DNA of 64,000 bases from Nitrosomonas sp. (GCA_024281825.1 JAMWZY010000001.1:372001-436000); one strand, 5' to 3'; shown: positions 28,601 to 36,504, counted from the first letter of the stretch. The notes: generated from the letters alone by a model not told the origin. Numbers and translations: made by a program.

Positions 28601-28808
28601 GCTGCACTTCAATGGGACGTGCTACCGATTCTGCGACAACCTCTGCGCTAGCGCCTGGATAGTCCGCTTCAATTTGTATCATCGGCGGGGTGATTTGTGG
28701 AAACTGCGCTACGGGCAGCTTCTGTAATGAAACCAAACCAACAACTACAATGATGATGGAAAGTACCGACGCAAAGATCGGGCGGTCAATAAAGAAGTGC
28801 GAACTCAT
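25608..28808 (-). CDS. RND multidrug efflux permease (HAE1/AcrB type)
   Basis: This inner-membrane trimeric proton/drug antiporter is 1066 residues with twelve membrane helices and two large periplasmic loops. Marks of the HAE1 family are FFIDRPIFASVLSI at the start, QNRQRLAEPQLPDEV, and the proton-relay GIVVDDAIVVVENVERHM in TM4. FRPIIMTSMAFILGVLPLVIA and NSIGTGVFGGM lie near the end. It overlaps the fusion-protein gene by 4 bp. The polar tail (about 35 residues after the last helix, KPKRSNTNNSD...) is longer than in AcrB. Substrate cannot be read from the sequence. Confidence 0.95.
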   Translation of the reverse strand: MSSHFFIDRPIFASVLSIIIVVVGLVSLQKLPVAQFPQITPPMIQIEADYPGASAEVVAESVARPIEVQLPGIDNLLYYDSTSTNDGHMTMRLTFEIGTDIDIAQVQTQNRQRLAEPQLPDEVVRQGITVKKTSPDLLIVIALSSTDPKHDTVFLSNYALLRILDNVKRLPGVGDAIIFGGQNYSMRLVLDPVRMAQLNVTPSEIASVVREQNRDFPSGRIGREPTSTRTELTIPVITHGRMSEVKEFEDMIVRAYPDGSMVRLRDVARVELGAQSYDLQGRWNGKPNTFLLTFLAPGANALDTARRIKAEMENLTKSFPAGVSYDIPYNTTTFVEVSIKEVIKTLGEALILVILVVFLFLQSWRATLIPALAAPISLIGTLAGMDMLGFSINTLTLFGMVLAIGIVVDDAIVVVENVERHMSKGGLSPRDAAKKAMEEVSGPVIAIVLVLGAVFVPVGFLGGITGELYKQFAITIALSVAISGFVALTLSPALCALVLKPGHESPSRFWQMFNRSFEWIENRYVGTVSSILKRSLLTLIIFFVLIMVVIGLFRTIPGSFLPEEDQGYFITVVQLPDGASLARTIEVLEKIERYYKSIPAVHSTDTLTGQNFVFGTRGTNQATMFVPLNHWDERSNPNEKAQNLIEAAFQEFSKIPEALILAFNAPTISGLGSTGGFTAQLQDPSGGDFAQFAAVAQDFVAKATEHPAIAVASTNFRVSIPRLHAQVDRERAKALGVPISEVFDTMQAYFGNLYVNDFIKFGRIYRVQTEALPEYRSNPDDISKIYIRARSGETQAMIPLDSVVTTTFNSGPDPVTHFNGYNSALVLGGAAPGYSSGQALEALQQIADEILTPRGYTIDWSGISLQERKAGGQSVYVFAFALLMVFLVLAALYESWSIPFAVILAIPFGILGALLAIWARGLTNDIYFQIGLVTLIGLAAKNAILIVEFANQRHMAGLSLTDAALEAARLRFRPIIMTSMAFILGVLPLVIATGAGAASRNSIGTGVFGGMLAATFLAIFFVPLFFVIIGKIKPKRSNTNNSDKHLTHKPESIEEAHKTISEKDQA

Positions 28809-30040
28809 AGGATTTCTTGCGTGACGGTTTCTTTAGAGGAAGGCATTGAAGGCGATGTTTGTTTCTGCGATGGGATCGCGCGTACTTGAACGCCTGGCAA
28901 AATGCGGAAGAAACCCTCTACCACAATCCGTTCTCCAGGTTGCAAACCGTCTTCAATGAGCCAGTCCGTTCCTCGCCATTGACTTGCGCGAATCGATCGT
29001 GCTTGAATTTTTTCATCCGAGTCGACAATGTACACGAGAGAACCCATAGGCCCCTGTTGTACAGCGCGTTGCGGGATTAAAATAGCGTTTATGCGAGTGT
29101 ACCCTTTCACACGAATCTTAACAAATTGACCAGGATAAAAATACGATTGCCCGGGGGATAAATTTCCTTCCGGATTAGGAAATGTAAAACGTCCTTGCAG
29201 AGTACCGGTTTCAGGCCGTATCGCAACATCCGCAAAATCAAGCATCCCTTCTTGAGGGTAGATGCTGCCATCCGAAAAAGTCATGGTGCCGCGTAATTGG
29301 AAAATATCGGGGCGCTGGACCTTTTGTTCGGCTATCTCGCGACGGCGTCGTAAAAGATAGCTTTCGGGTACATTGACGTTTACATACATTGGGTCTAATT
29401 GGTCAATGGTGGTTAGCAATGTTGTTTGTGCTGAAACTAATCGTCCTTCATAAAAATGGCTGCGACCAATGCGACCATTCACCGGTGCGGTAATCACCGT
29501 ATTATCCATATCGAATTTAGCTTTGATAACATCGTTTTGCGCAGCCTCAAGCGCTGCATTGGCAGATAACACTTCGGCCTGAGCATCATCAACATTTTTT
29601 TTGCTGACGGCTTGTTGCGCAAGTAGCGGACGGACGCGTGCTAGATCTTGTTTGGCCTGAGTCAAGCGCGCTTTTGCCTGTTCCACTCTTGCTTTGCTAC
29701 TGAGATACACTGCACGGAAGGGAACAGGATCGATTAAATAGAGTTTGTCGCCTTTTTTTACATTGCGGCCTTCGGTAAAAGATATTTTTTTGATAATTCC
29801 GCTGACTTGAGGCCGGATTTCGACCGGCCTGAATGCCTCGGTCTGGCCGATGAAATCAGTTTCATCAGGAATCATTTGTGATGTTACGGTAATAATCTCA
29901 ACCTCGGGAATGGGGAGGGCTGGTGGCGCTGGAGATTGACCGGAGCAGCCCACTAACAGTGGCATACAAAGCCCGATGAAGGTATAACAGGCCAGTATGA
30001 ATAAATTGACATGGGCGCCACAGATAGCTTTTTTTGTCAT
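28805..30040 (-). CDS. RND efflux membrane fusion lipoprotein (AcrA type)
   Basis: The periplasmic adaptor joins the permease to the outer-membrane channel. A signal peptide with lipobox LLVGC (about residues 28-33) predicts a lipoprotein. A beta-hairpin/lipoyl domain (QVSGIIKKISFTEGRNVKKGDKLYLIDP), a long coiled-coil hairpin (KARVEQAKARLTQAKQDL to DVIKAKFDMDNTVITAPVNGRIGRSHFYEGRLV) and beta-barrel domains follow. I start at ATG 30040 rather than the TTG three codons earlier. It overlaps the permease gene by 4 bp. Confidence 0.94.
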   Translation of the reverse strand: MTKKAICGAHVNLFILACYTFIGLCMPLLVGCSGQSPAPPALPIPEVEIITVTSQMIPDETDFIGQTEAFRPVEIRPQVSGIIKKISFTEGRNVKKGDKLYLIDPVPFRAVYLSSKARVEQAKARLTQAKQDLARVRPLLAQQAVSKKNVDDAQAEVLSANAALEAAQNDVIKAKFDMDNTVITAPVNGRIGRSHFYEGRLVSAQTTLLTTIDQLDPMYVNVNVPESYLLRRRREIAEQKVQRPDIFQLRGTMTFSDGSIYPQEGMLDFADVAIRPETGTLQGRFTFPNPEGNLSPGQSYFYPGQFVKIRVKGYTRINAILIPQRAVQQGPMGSLVYIVDSDEKIQARSIRASQWRGTDWLIEDGLQPGERIVVEGFFRILPGVQVRAIPSQKQTSPSMPSSKETVTQEIL

Positions 30041-30155
30041 GAAATACAAATCGTCAGAAATTAAATTGGAATCAGTTGATTGAAATAAATAGTATCGATA
30101 GCCAGAATCGTAGATTGAGAAGTTAAGGCTAATGTTTTTCTAATCGGATGCACAA

Positions 30156-30707
30156 TTAACTGCAATGCTTTTTTACCCAAGAAGCATAATGATCAACCCA
30201 ATTTTGCAATAGCTTTTTGCTGCTTTCACCAAGGCCGCCATTAGTGTCAAACATTCCATCACGTAATTGTAGAAACGCCTCAGGTTGGCCCATGGTTGGC
30301 ACATCTAAATACGCCAAAATATTGCGCAGATGTTGTTGCGCCATTGCAGTGCCACTGCTGCCTATGGAAACTCCTAATATACCGGCCGGTTTGCCACTCC
30401 AAGCACTTTCTCCGTAGGGACGTGAGGCATGATCGAGTGCATTCTTCAGTACGCCGGGTATGGAACGATTATATTCTGGCGTTACAAATAACAAACCATT
30501 GGCGGCAGAGATTTCAGCTTTTAATCGTTTTACCGAGTCTGCTGGGGTTGCATCATCGTCCTGATTGTAGAGTGGTAAGTCACCAATTGATATTTGCTTG
30601 CATGAAAATTCTACTGGCGCCAGTTTTGCAATGGCAGTTGCAAGGTTACGGTTATAGGAATCTTTCCGTAAACTGCCAACAATGATTGCGATTTGGTAGT
30701 GCGTCAT
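30156..30707 (-). CDS. NADPH-dependent FMN reductase (ChrR/quinone-reductase type)
   Basis: A 183-residue flavodoxin-like protein. The FMN phosphate loop is GSLRKDSYNRNLA near residue 12, and TPEYNRSIPGVLKNALDHASRPYG is the isoalloxazine-binding segment typical of chromate/quinone/azo reductases of the ChrR-YieF group. It is wedged between the outer-membrane factor and the fusion protein of the RND operon. Its AAGGAG overlaps the stop of the upstream gene, so it is co-translated with the pump. A role in reducing the quinones or aromatics that the pump exports is plausible but inferred. Confidence 0.88.
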   Translation of the reverse strand: MTHYQIAIIVGSLRKDSYNRNLATAIAKLAPVEFSCKQISIGDLPLYNQDDDATPADSVKRLKAEISAANGLLFVTPEYNRSIPGVLKNALDHASRPYGESAWSGKPAGILGVSIGSSGTAMAQQHLRNILAYLDVPTMGQPEAFLQLRDGMFDTNGGLGESSKKLLQNWVDHYASWVKKHCS

Positions 30708-30717
30708 ACTGGTCTCC

Positions 30718-32238
30718 TTATTGCGATATCATTTTAGGATTTGTAACTCGTTCAAAAGTGCGTTTGTCGTCAATTTTATTATCACTAACTGATGGTATCG
30801 AGGAGGGTGCGTCTTTGTCGGGCAACCATCCACCTCCTAATGCTCTATAGAGTTGTACAATCGAAACCAAGTGAAAGCGTTGCGTCGTACTTAGAGAAAA
30901 TTCTGCATCGAATAAATTTCGCTTGGCAAGCAACACGTCCACGTAGCTCGTGATACCGCCTTTGTAGCGCAGGTCTGCTACATGCAGAGCTGAATGCAAA
31001 GCATCGACTTGTTTTTTTTGTGCTATGAGTTGATCCTTTACCGTTTGAATGGCTATTAATGCATCCTCAACTTCTTTGAATGCGATCAGGATAGTTTGTT
31101 CATATTGCGCCAAAGCTTGCCGTGTTCTTGCTTCTGCGGCGCGTTGTTCAAAGCCAAGGCTTTGTGCGTTTAATATTGGGCCGGCTAGACCTAAACCACC
31201 CACTCCAAACTCGCTGCCAGATAATAATAAATTGGAAAGCGCTGGGCTGGCGACACCCAGAAATCCAGTAACCGAAAGCCTTGGGAAACGCGCTGCTTTA
31301 GTTGCACCGATTCTTGCTGTGGCAGCCGTTAGCGCTTGCTCGGCCTGCAGGATATCTGGGCGGCGTTGTAATAATTCGGAGGGAATACCTGCTGGCACTT
31401 CAATTGGTAGAGTTTGCTCTACCAAGGAATGCCCCTGTGAAATAGTATGTGGATTTTTTCCCAATAGAACGCTCAATTCGTTTTCTTTTTGAGTCAGCTT
31501 TCGCTCGAGTTCGGCTACTCGAGCCAAGGCATTTGCATATTCTGCTTCGAATTGATCAAGATCTAACCGGGAGATGATGCCCCCTTGCAATTGGGCATGT
31601 GAAATGGCGACAGATTCTTTCCAAGAGGCTAGCGCACGGTGTGCTATATCAAGCTGAGTTTGAAATTGCAACAAGTCAAAATAGAATTGCGCAACGGTAC
31701 TGATTAACAATAAAACGATTCCGCGGCGATTTTCCTCACGTGCCATCAAATCTGCCCGAGCAGCTTCATTCGTGCGGCGAATCCGACCCCAAAGATCGAT
31801 TTCCCAATTTAGGGTGGCCCGTCCAAAATAGCTATAGGGTGTTGGAAAACCAGATAGCAAAAATCCACCCAGTGTACCCATAACGGGTGCGTTTGCATCT
31901 GCTTCTAAGGTAGGCAAAAAATCCATAAATGCGATTCTTAAGCGAGCCTGCATTTCCTCGATGCTGGCTTCGGCTTGTTTAAGTTCTTTATTGCCTGACA
32001 ATGCTTGATTGATGAGTCGTTGTAAATTTTCATCGTGAAATAACTCCCACCATGCGAGATTGGCGATAGATTTGCCTTCTGCGTGTGAGACGCGAAATTT
32101 CTCGGTAACCTCAACTTGAGGACGTAGATAATCTGGGCCCATTGCGCAGCTTGATAAGAGTAAATAACAACAGAGCCAAGCAATCCAGGCAGAAAACCTG
32201 TTGCTATATTTACATTTATCGCGGAGGTGTCTTAACAT
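30718..32238 (-). CDS. Outer-membrane efflux lipoprotein (NodT/OprM family)
   Basis: The TolC-like outer-membrane channel of the RND pump, 506 residues. A signal peptide with lipobox LLSSC (near residue 31) predicts lipidation. The AMGPDYLRPQVEV start, WWELFHDENLQRLINQAL, and the internal repeat of two coiled-coil/beta units (RPDILQAEQALTAATARIGATKAARFPRLSVTG; LAQYEQTILIAFKEVEDAL) are family hallmarks. It is first in the operon OMF - flavin reductase - fusion protein - permease, an order that differs from the common MFP-RND-OMF. No adjacent TetR or two-component regulator is visible. Confidence 0.94.
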   Translation of the reverse strand: MLRHLRDKCKYSNRFSAWIAWLCCYLLLSSCAMGPDYLRPQVEVTEKFRVSHAEGKSIANLAWWELFHDENLQRLINQALSGNKELKQAEASIEEMQARLRIAFMDFLPTLEADANAPVMGTLGGFLLSGFPTPYSYFGRATLNWEIDLWGRIRRTNEAARADLMAREENRRGIVLLLISTVAQFYFDLLQFQTQLDIAHRALASWKESVAISHAQLQGGIISRLDLDQFEAEYANALARVAELERKLTQKENELSVLLGKNPHTISQGHSLVEQTLPIEVPAGIPSELLQRRPDILQAEQALTAATARIGATKAARFPRLSVTGFLGVASPALSNLLLSGSEFGVGGLGLAGPILNAQSLGFEQRAAEARTRQALAQYEQTILIAFKEVEDALIAIQTVKDQLIAQKKQVDALHSALHVADLRYKGGITSYVDVLLAKRNLFDAEFSLSTTQRFHLVSIVQLYRALGGGWLPDKDAPSSIPSVSDNKIDDKRTFERVTNPKMISQ

Positions 32239-32342
32239 GAATTGCTAGAATCGGTGATTAACGAGTTAAAATTTTTTTTACCTGCCTAAGCGTTTCGAAT
32301 TAAAAGACGAGGTGGAATGAATGACGATATTAGAGTAGATGA

Positions 32343-32618
32343 TGCCCGGATTCTGATTGGATCGCAAGATCGTATATAGAGAAAAATTCAAACTTTCCCC
32401 TGCTGTATTTAGCTGAGTGTGGGATATTAACGTTTGTAATCGGTGCAGTCTTGCTTGAAATTATCGGTTATCAATTTCTTCGCAACGATATGACATCTTG
32501 GTGTTATGTTACAGAAGTTGCTTTGGAAGAATTTCTTGAAATGCTCGGAATCAGTATCGTGCTTTATGGTGCATTGTTATTGTTGATGGAAGTTAATGCT
32601 ATTGAGAATAATGAATAA
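32343..32618 (+). pseudogene. C-terminal remnant of a multi-pass membrane protein
   Basis: An open frame of 91 codons with no credible start reads ...DSDWIARSYIEKN, then two membrane helices (LYLAECGILTFVIGAVLLEII and LGISIVLYGALLLLMEV) joined by FLRNDMTSWCYVTEVALEEFLEM. The EEFLEMLGISIVLYG pattern resembles the end of longer bacterial membrane proteins. A short ATG frame (32317-32379) in another phase precedes it, as if a frameshift or 5' deletion had occurred. I cannot name the parent family. It lies divergent from the efflux operon. Confidence 0.5.
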
Positions 32619-32765
32619 TTGGTTGCTGCATCTTGAAGGTATTTTCTGGTGTTTTCCTCCATTCTTGTTTAAATCCTCGACAAGCAATAAAATAAAAGTA
32701 TCGTTGTGATTACCAGTTCTGGCAATGACATTGATATTTCAAATACTTATAAGGGTCTTAACAGA

Positions 32766-33128
32766 ATGAGCAAAAAAATTGTTTCAATGGTAGCGATTGG
32801 AGTTGCGGCCTGTATGCTTTTATTATCGGGCGCTGTATTAGCGGAATCTGGTTATGCGGTTCATTATAGTGATAAGTTCCAAGGAAGAAAAACAGCCAAC
32901 AATGAAATTTTTGATCAAAATGAACTAACAGCTGCGCATAAAAAATTGCCTTTTGGTACACAAGTTAAAGTAACTAATTTGGCAAATGATCGTAGCGTTG
33001 TTGTAAAAATCAATGATCGTATGGCGCGCCGTAATACAAATGTAATTGATCTGACAAAACGCGCCGCAGAGGAGCTGGGTTTTGTAAAAAGCGGTCGCAC
33101 CAAGGTTAAATTAGAGGTTGTGAACTAA
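32766..33128 (+). CDS. Small RlpA-like double-psi beta-barrel protein
   Basis: This 120-residue exported protein has a signal peptide (residues 1-27, ending VLAES) followed directly by one RlpA-like domain: GYAVHYSDKFQGRKTANNEIFDQNELTAAHKKLPFGTQVKVTNL, then VVVKINDRMARRNTNVIDLTKRAAEELGF. RlpA proteins are septal lytic transglycosylases acting on denuded glycan. This one lacks the SPOR domain and the lipobox of classical RlpA, so it is a minimal periplasmic version. An in-frame TTG-type extension upstream is not supported because the signal peptide begins at this ATG. Confidence 0.88.
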   Translation: MSKKIVSMVAIGVAACMLLLSGAVLAESGYAVHYSDKFQGRKTANNEIFDQNELTAAHKKLPFGTQVKVTNLANDRSVVVKINDRMARRNTNVIDLTKRAAEELGFVKSGRTKVKLEVVN

Positions 33129-33269
33129 TTACGTAAGCCCCTGTTTTAAAATCATTCAAACTGAGAGTCTACACAAACCTTGAATAAGGTAGATATGTCA
33201 AAAGATATACTACTGCTTATTGGTAAGTAAGGTTTTAGTAGCTCATACTACGTCAGAGATAATCCAACT

Positions 33270-33821
33270 ATGCAGAATCCCGAGCCTCCTGTAATCAAAC
33301 CGTTTGTTTTCGTTTTCAGTTGGCGAAGATTTTTCTTGCACCTCCTAATTATGAGTGTGTGCACTGTGCTAGGTTTGATGACCTGGTATTTTTCCAAACC
33401 GCATAGTACTCGATTCTATGAAACAAGCTCCGAATCACCAATGATTGTTGCGCTAGCACCTGAGATTGATATGGCGCTGGATAAACAGAGCATTCTTGCA
33501 GTAAGAGAGGGTGATCCGCTGCAAGTGGAGTTGTTTGGAGGAAGCGTTTATTTTGATATTAAAAATAAAACGATGCATGAATTGGAATTAAAAGTAGGCT
33601 CAGTTGTTATTAAAGATATCGGTACTCGATTTAGTGTCCGGATGCAAAAAGATGGTGACCATCAGATTGCAGTTGCGAATGGTCAGGTTGAAATTTATCT
33701 TGCATCCGGTATTTTTTATGTAAATGCATTTGAGCAGGCTAATTTTAATGAGCATCGCTTGGATAAGCGCATGCTAATTCACGAGAATGATGTTGCTCCT
33801 TGGCGGCTTCTTTCCCATTAA
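33270..33821 (+). CDS. Orphan FecR-domain membrane protein
   Basis: This 183-residue protein has one membrane segment (about 16-38, FFLHLLIMSVCTVLGLMTWYF) and a periplasmic FecR-like domain. The domain contains ILAVREGDPLQVELFGGSVYFDIKN, the GSVVIKDIGTRFSVRMQKDGDHQIAVANGQVEIYLASG core, and a short tail. FecR proteins relay signals from TonB receptors to ECF sigma factors. No FecI-type sigma factor or TonB-dependent receptor lies nearby, and the N-terminal cytoplasmic part is too short for the usual anti-sigma domain. It is probably a sensory or scaffold remnant rather than a complete regulator (inference). Confidence 0.72.
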   Translation: MQNPEPPVIKPFVFVFSWRRFFLHLLIMSVCTVLGLMTWYFSKPHSTRFYETSSESPMIVALAPEIDMALDKQSILAVREGDPLQVELFGGSVYFDIKNKTMHELELKVGSVVIKDIGTRFSVRMQKDGDHQIAVANGQVEIYLASGIFYVNAFEQANFNEHRLDKRMLIHENDVAPWRLLSH

Positions 33822-33886
33822 TATAACATCGGAAAATTCAATCAAATCACACCACGCGCAGTAACTATCGGAGTTTTTATTTGGCG

Positions 33887-34330
33887 TTAATGCGTTTGAT
33901 AACCAGTGAGTTTTATGACTTTCCAATCAAAACCATGAATGTGTAGAAGATCATTCGGCAATGACATCGATAATGCTCCTTTGGTAACGGGGGGGAGATC
34001 GGTGTCAATCGTATATGTTCTGGCCTGATGCAATGTGTCTTGATGCTCCATATGATGATGCTCATGTCCATGAATCGGAATCATACTGATTGTTACTTGA
34101 GTGATGTGATAATCTTTGTTGCCATTATAGATACTGCCATTGAAGATACCCCATCCAAATCCTGCATCGATTTGTAATTTTTGAATGGCCGTTTCTGGTA
34201 GTTCAATGGATTGTTTTGCGACGGCTTGCTGACAGCAATTTGCAGCGTAAACAGTTACACTCGAGAAAAGTGGCTGCGCTATCAATAATGAGAATAATAA
34301 CGCGTAAATAATTCTTGATTTGATGAACAT
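33887..34330 (-). CDS. Exported histidine-rich protein, unknown function
   Basis: This 147-residue protein has a clear signal peptide (about 1-29, ending VYAAN) followed by CCQQA, with two adjacent Cys after the cleavage site. A beta-rich body (FGWGIFNGSIYNGNKDYHITQVTISMIPI) is followed by the histidine cluster HGHEHHHMEHQDTLHQ near residue 95. The composition suggests divalent-metal binding. I recognise no family. It is convergent with the FecR gene, with an uninterpreted 65-bp gap. Confidence 0.7.
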   Translation of the reverse strand: MFIKSRIIYALLFSLLIAQPLFSSVTVYAANCCQQAVAKQSIELPETAIQKLQIDAGFGWGIFNGSIYNGNKDYHITQVTISMIPIHGHEHHHMEHQDTLHQARTYTIDTDLPPVTKGALSMSLPNDLLHIHGFDWKVIKLTGYQTH

Positions 34331-34548
34331 AAAATTTTTCTTTCAAATGATTCTTTATTCTAGCTATTACCTAAAATAGCATCGGATTCTTAGAAAATTA
34401 CAGCCCATAATAAGTTTTTTAGACTAATTTGCGACACAGAAGCGAATTCACAGAATTGAAATTTGTGTAACAATTTTCCCACGTGATAATATCGATTCTA
34501 GAGATTCATATTATACCTGTTGTGCCGAATTTATTACGTTACGATTCT

Positions 34549-35418
34549 ATGAGTAGTATTTTTCCAGTCGATTCTACAATTTCTCCTGCTCTTGTTGCCG
34601 CGATACGCCGAGTCCTGCGTCCCCTGATCAAGTTAATGTTAGCAAAAGGAATTACTTTTCCTTATCTATTTGAGACACTTAAAGATATATTTGTCGAGGT
34701 GGCAGAGAAAGAATTTAAAATCAATGGTAAGCCTTCTACCGACAGTCATTTAAGTTTACTAACCGGGATTCATCGTAAAGATATTAGGAGATTGAGGCAG
34801 AGTGTTCGTTCTAACATTGAAGTTGTTCCTCATGTTGTTTCGCTAGGAGCGCGGCTTGTTAGTGTTTGGACTAGTGATTCTCGTTATTTGGATGAGAATA
34901 AGCTACCTAAGCCTTTGCCACGTTTTGCTAAACAAGGTGGAAAAATATCTTTCGAAGGATTGGTTGCTGGTGTAAGCTCTGATATTCGTTCGCGCGTGGT
35001 GCTTGATGAATGGACAAGGTTAGGGGTGGTGCATTTCGATTCCGAGAAGCGTGTTTGTTTGAATACAGCGGCATTTGTTCCGGCACACGGCTTTGATGAA
35101 AAAATTTTTTATTTCGGCCACAATTTACATGACCATACTGCAGCAGCAACCAGTAATTTGTTAGGTGAAAATCAACCCTTTCTGGAACGTAGTGTATACT
35201 ACGATGGTTTAAGTGCAGGATCGATTAGATATCTTGTTGAAAAGTCTGAATTTCATGGTATGGAATCGTTACTTTCAATTAACAAAGAAGCCTTAGAATT
35301 AGAAAAAAAAGATGTTTTAGATGATAATGCTCAGCATTATCGTATGACATTTGGAATCTATTTTTATAGTGAACCAGTTGAAGTTAAGGTGCCTAGTAAT
35401 AATAAAGATAATCTATAA
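34549..35418 (+). CDS. DUF6502 family protein
   Basis: This 289-residue soluble protein begins with a helix-rich segment (SPALVAAIRRVLRPLIKLMLAKGITFPYLFETLKDIFVEVAEKEF) followed by LLTGIHRKDIRRLRQ, which resembles a helix-turn-helix region. It then shows a longer mixed domain with LVSVWTSDSRYLDENKLPKPLPRF and SSDIRSRVVLDEWTRLGVV. This organisation matches DUF6502, a proteobacterial family of unknown function that may bind DNA (inference). The start at 34549 is chosen because the family begins shortly before SPALVAAIRRVLRPL. A 22-codon upstream extension is unsupported. The next gene on the strand follows after 66 bp. Confidence 0.75.
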   Translation: MSSIFPVDSTISPALVAAIRRVLRPLIKLMLAKGITFPYLFETLKDIFVEVAEKEFKINGKPSTDSHLSLLTGIHRKDIRRLRQSVRSNIEVVPHVVSLGARLVSVWTSDSRYLDENKLPKPLPRFAKQGGKISFEGLVAGVSSDIRSRVVLDEWTRLGVVHFDSEKRVCLNTAAFVPAHGFDEKIFYFGHNLHDHTAAATSNLLGENQPFLERSVYYDGLSAGSIRYLVEKSEFHGMESLLSINKEALELEKKDVLDDNAQHYRMTFGIYFYSEPVEVKVPSNNKDNL

Positions 35419-35484
35419 ATTAATTGAGTGCTGTACTGAAGTAAAAGCCGAGTGGATATCATATAACTAAGCGAGAGGTATTTT

Positions 35485-35835
35485 ATGACAGTGTTATATA
35501 ACATAAGCAAAACCGCAGTGCATTTCAGTGTGTATTTGTTGAGTATCATTATTTTATTATTTATCTGTGTTGTTAATTCGGTAGCCAAAAATACATATGA
35601 AATCCAGACTCAACTAGAACCGGATACTGTTAACTTCCTGAATTCTCCTAAACTACATCATCACCATCACCATCAGACGGTTGGGCCAGATATTGGTAAA
35701 GAGAGTTTGATGGTTTGTGAGGAAATACAACAGAGTGGAATTGGAGGAACAGGTATTGATTCAGAGGATGGAAGTGTAATTGTTAAGTACTTGGTTGAGA
35801 TCATTAACGGTTCGCCTGATCGATGTAGTGTTTGA
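35485..35835 (+). CDS. Small exported protein with natural His6 and GIGGTG motif
   Basis: This 116-residue protein has a long signal or anchor segment (about 12-33, VHFSVYLLSIIILLFICVVNS). A linker with six consecutive His (bases 35656-35673) follows, then MVCEEIQQSGIGGTGIDSEDG and a C-terminal Cys. GAGAGG precedes the ATG. A GIGGTG motif near the N-terminus is typical of exported DUF5666-type proteins encoded beside DUF6502, so this may be a shortened relative. The His run is flanked by ordinary coding sequence and is not vector-derived. Function unknown. Confidence 0.65.
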   Translation: MTVLYNISKTAVHFSVYLLSIIILLFICVVNSVAKNTYEIQTQLEPDTVNFLNSPKLHHHHHHQTVGPDIGKESLMVCEEIQQSGIGGTGIDSEDGSVIVKYLVEIINGSPDRCSV

Positions 35836-35837
35836 AA

Positions 35838-35869
35838 CATAAGCAATCTAAATGGGTTGATTGCTTATG
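35838..35869. terminator. Hairpin between convergent genes
   Basis: An 11-bp perfect stem (CATAAGCAATC with GATTGCTTATG) and 10-nt loop start 2 bp after the stop of the His6 protein gene and lie 13 bp before the end of the convergent phosphatase gene. There is no long T-run, so efficiency is uncertain. Confidence 0.6.
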
Positions 35870-35882
35870 AATGCGATGCGTA

Positions 35883-36413
35883 TTATTGAGTACTGTTAGT
35901 CAAAAACGATGCACGGATTTTTTCTTCAAGAGGAGGACGCATGCCTGCCTTTCGGCCAGCTTCAATGGCTTTTTCTGGATCTGTTCCTTTTCTAATGAGA
36001 TAGGCGGTCCACATCGCACCGGCACGATTGCCGGAACCACAGTGAATGAGAACGGGTGTTTCTGCTGATTCAAAGGCTTTAGTGAATGCAGAAAGTTGTT
36101 CTTCGCTAATGCCAGAAACGGTCATCGGAATGTTGATATAATTCATCGTGGTCGTATTAACTAATGCTTTTTCTTCTGCAGTACCTTCCGTTGATGTACG
36201 CATGTCAATAATGGTTTTAAAGCCATGTGAGGCTAAGGCTTTTACGCCTCCGTCTCCAATCAAACCAGATATCGCGATTTTATCAGTTGCACGACTGTAA
36301 TTTTGTATTTGAAATACTTGATGGCCAAATGGCACAAGTCCAGACGAATTCGCCGTTGCTATCGTGATAGTGAAAGTTGTTAGCAATAAAAGTAAAGAAA
36401 AAATGTATTTCAC
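35883..36413 (-). CDS. Exported dual-specificity-like phosphatase (DUF442/BLH type)
   Basis: This 176-residue protein has a signal peptide (about 1-22, FSLLLLLTTFTITIATAN) followed by a compact phosphatase domain. The active-site loop HCGSGNRAGAMWTAYLI contains the Cys-x5-Arg signature (Cys and Arg both present), and IDMRTSTEGTAEEKALV upstream fits the DUF442/beta-lactamase-hydrolase-like phosphatases. Export of such a phosphatase is unusual, and its periplasmic substrate is unknown. The start is GTG 36413, because GGAGGT lies seven bases upstream of it. A TTG five codons earlier would lie on top of that ribosome-binding site. Confidence 0.85.
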   Translation of the reverse strand: MKYIFSLLLLLTTFTITIATANSSGLVPFGHQVFQIQNYSRATDKIAISGLIGDGGVKALASHGFKTIIDMRTSTEGTAEEKALVNTTTMNYINIPMTVSGISEEQLSAFTKAFESAETPVLIHCGSGNRAGAMWTAYLIRKGTDPEKAIEAGRKAGMRPPLEEKIRASFLTNSTQ

Positions 36414-36504
36414 AACATATACCTCCAACGTATTTTAGGGAAACGCAATTGCTGATTCTATTGTAGCGTCAGTATATGAATAGTTAAACTTAAATTTATC
36501 CGTT

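Noticed and set aside
35656..35673. His6 stretch as vector contamination
   Set aside because: It is embedded in a normal signal-peptide protein with a proper ribosome-binding site and no vector-like flanks, so it is treated as natural.
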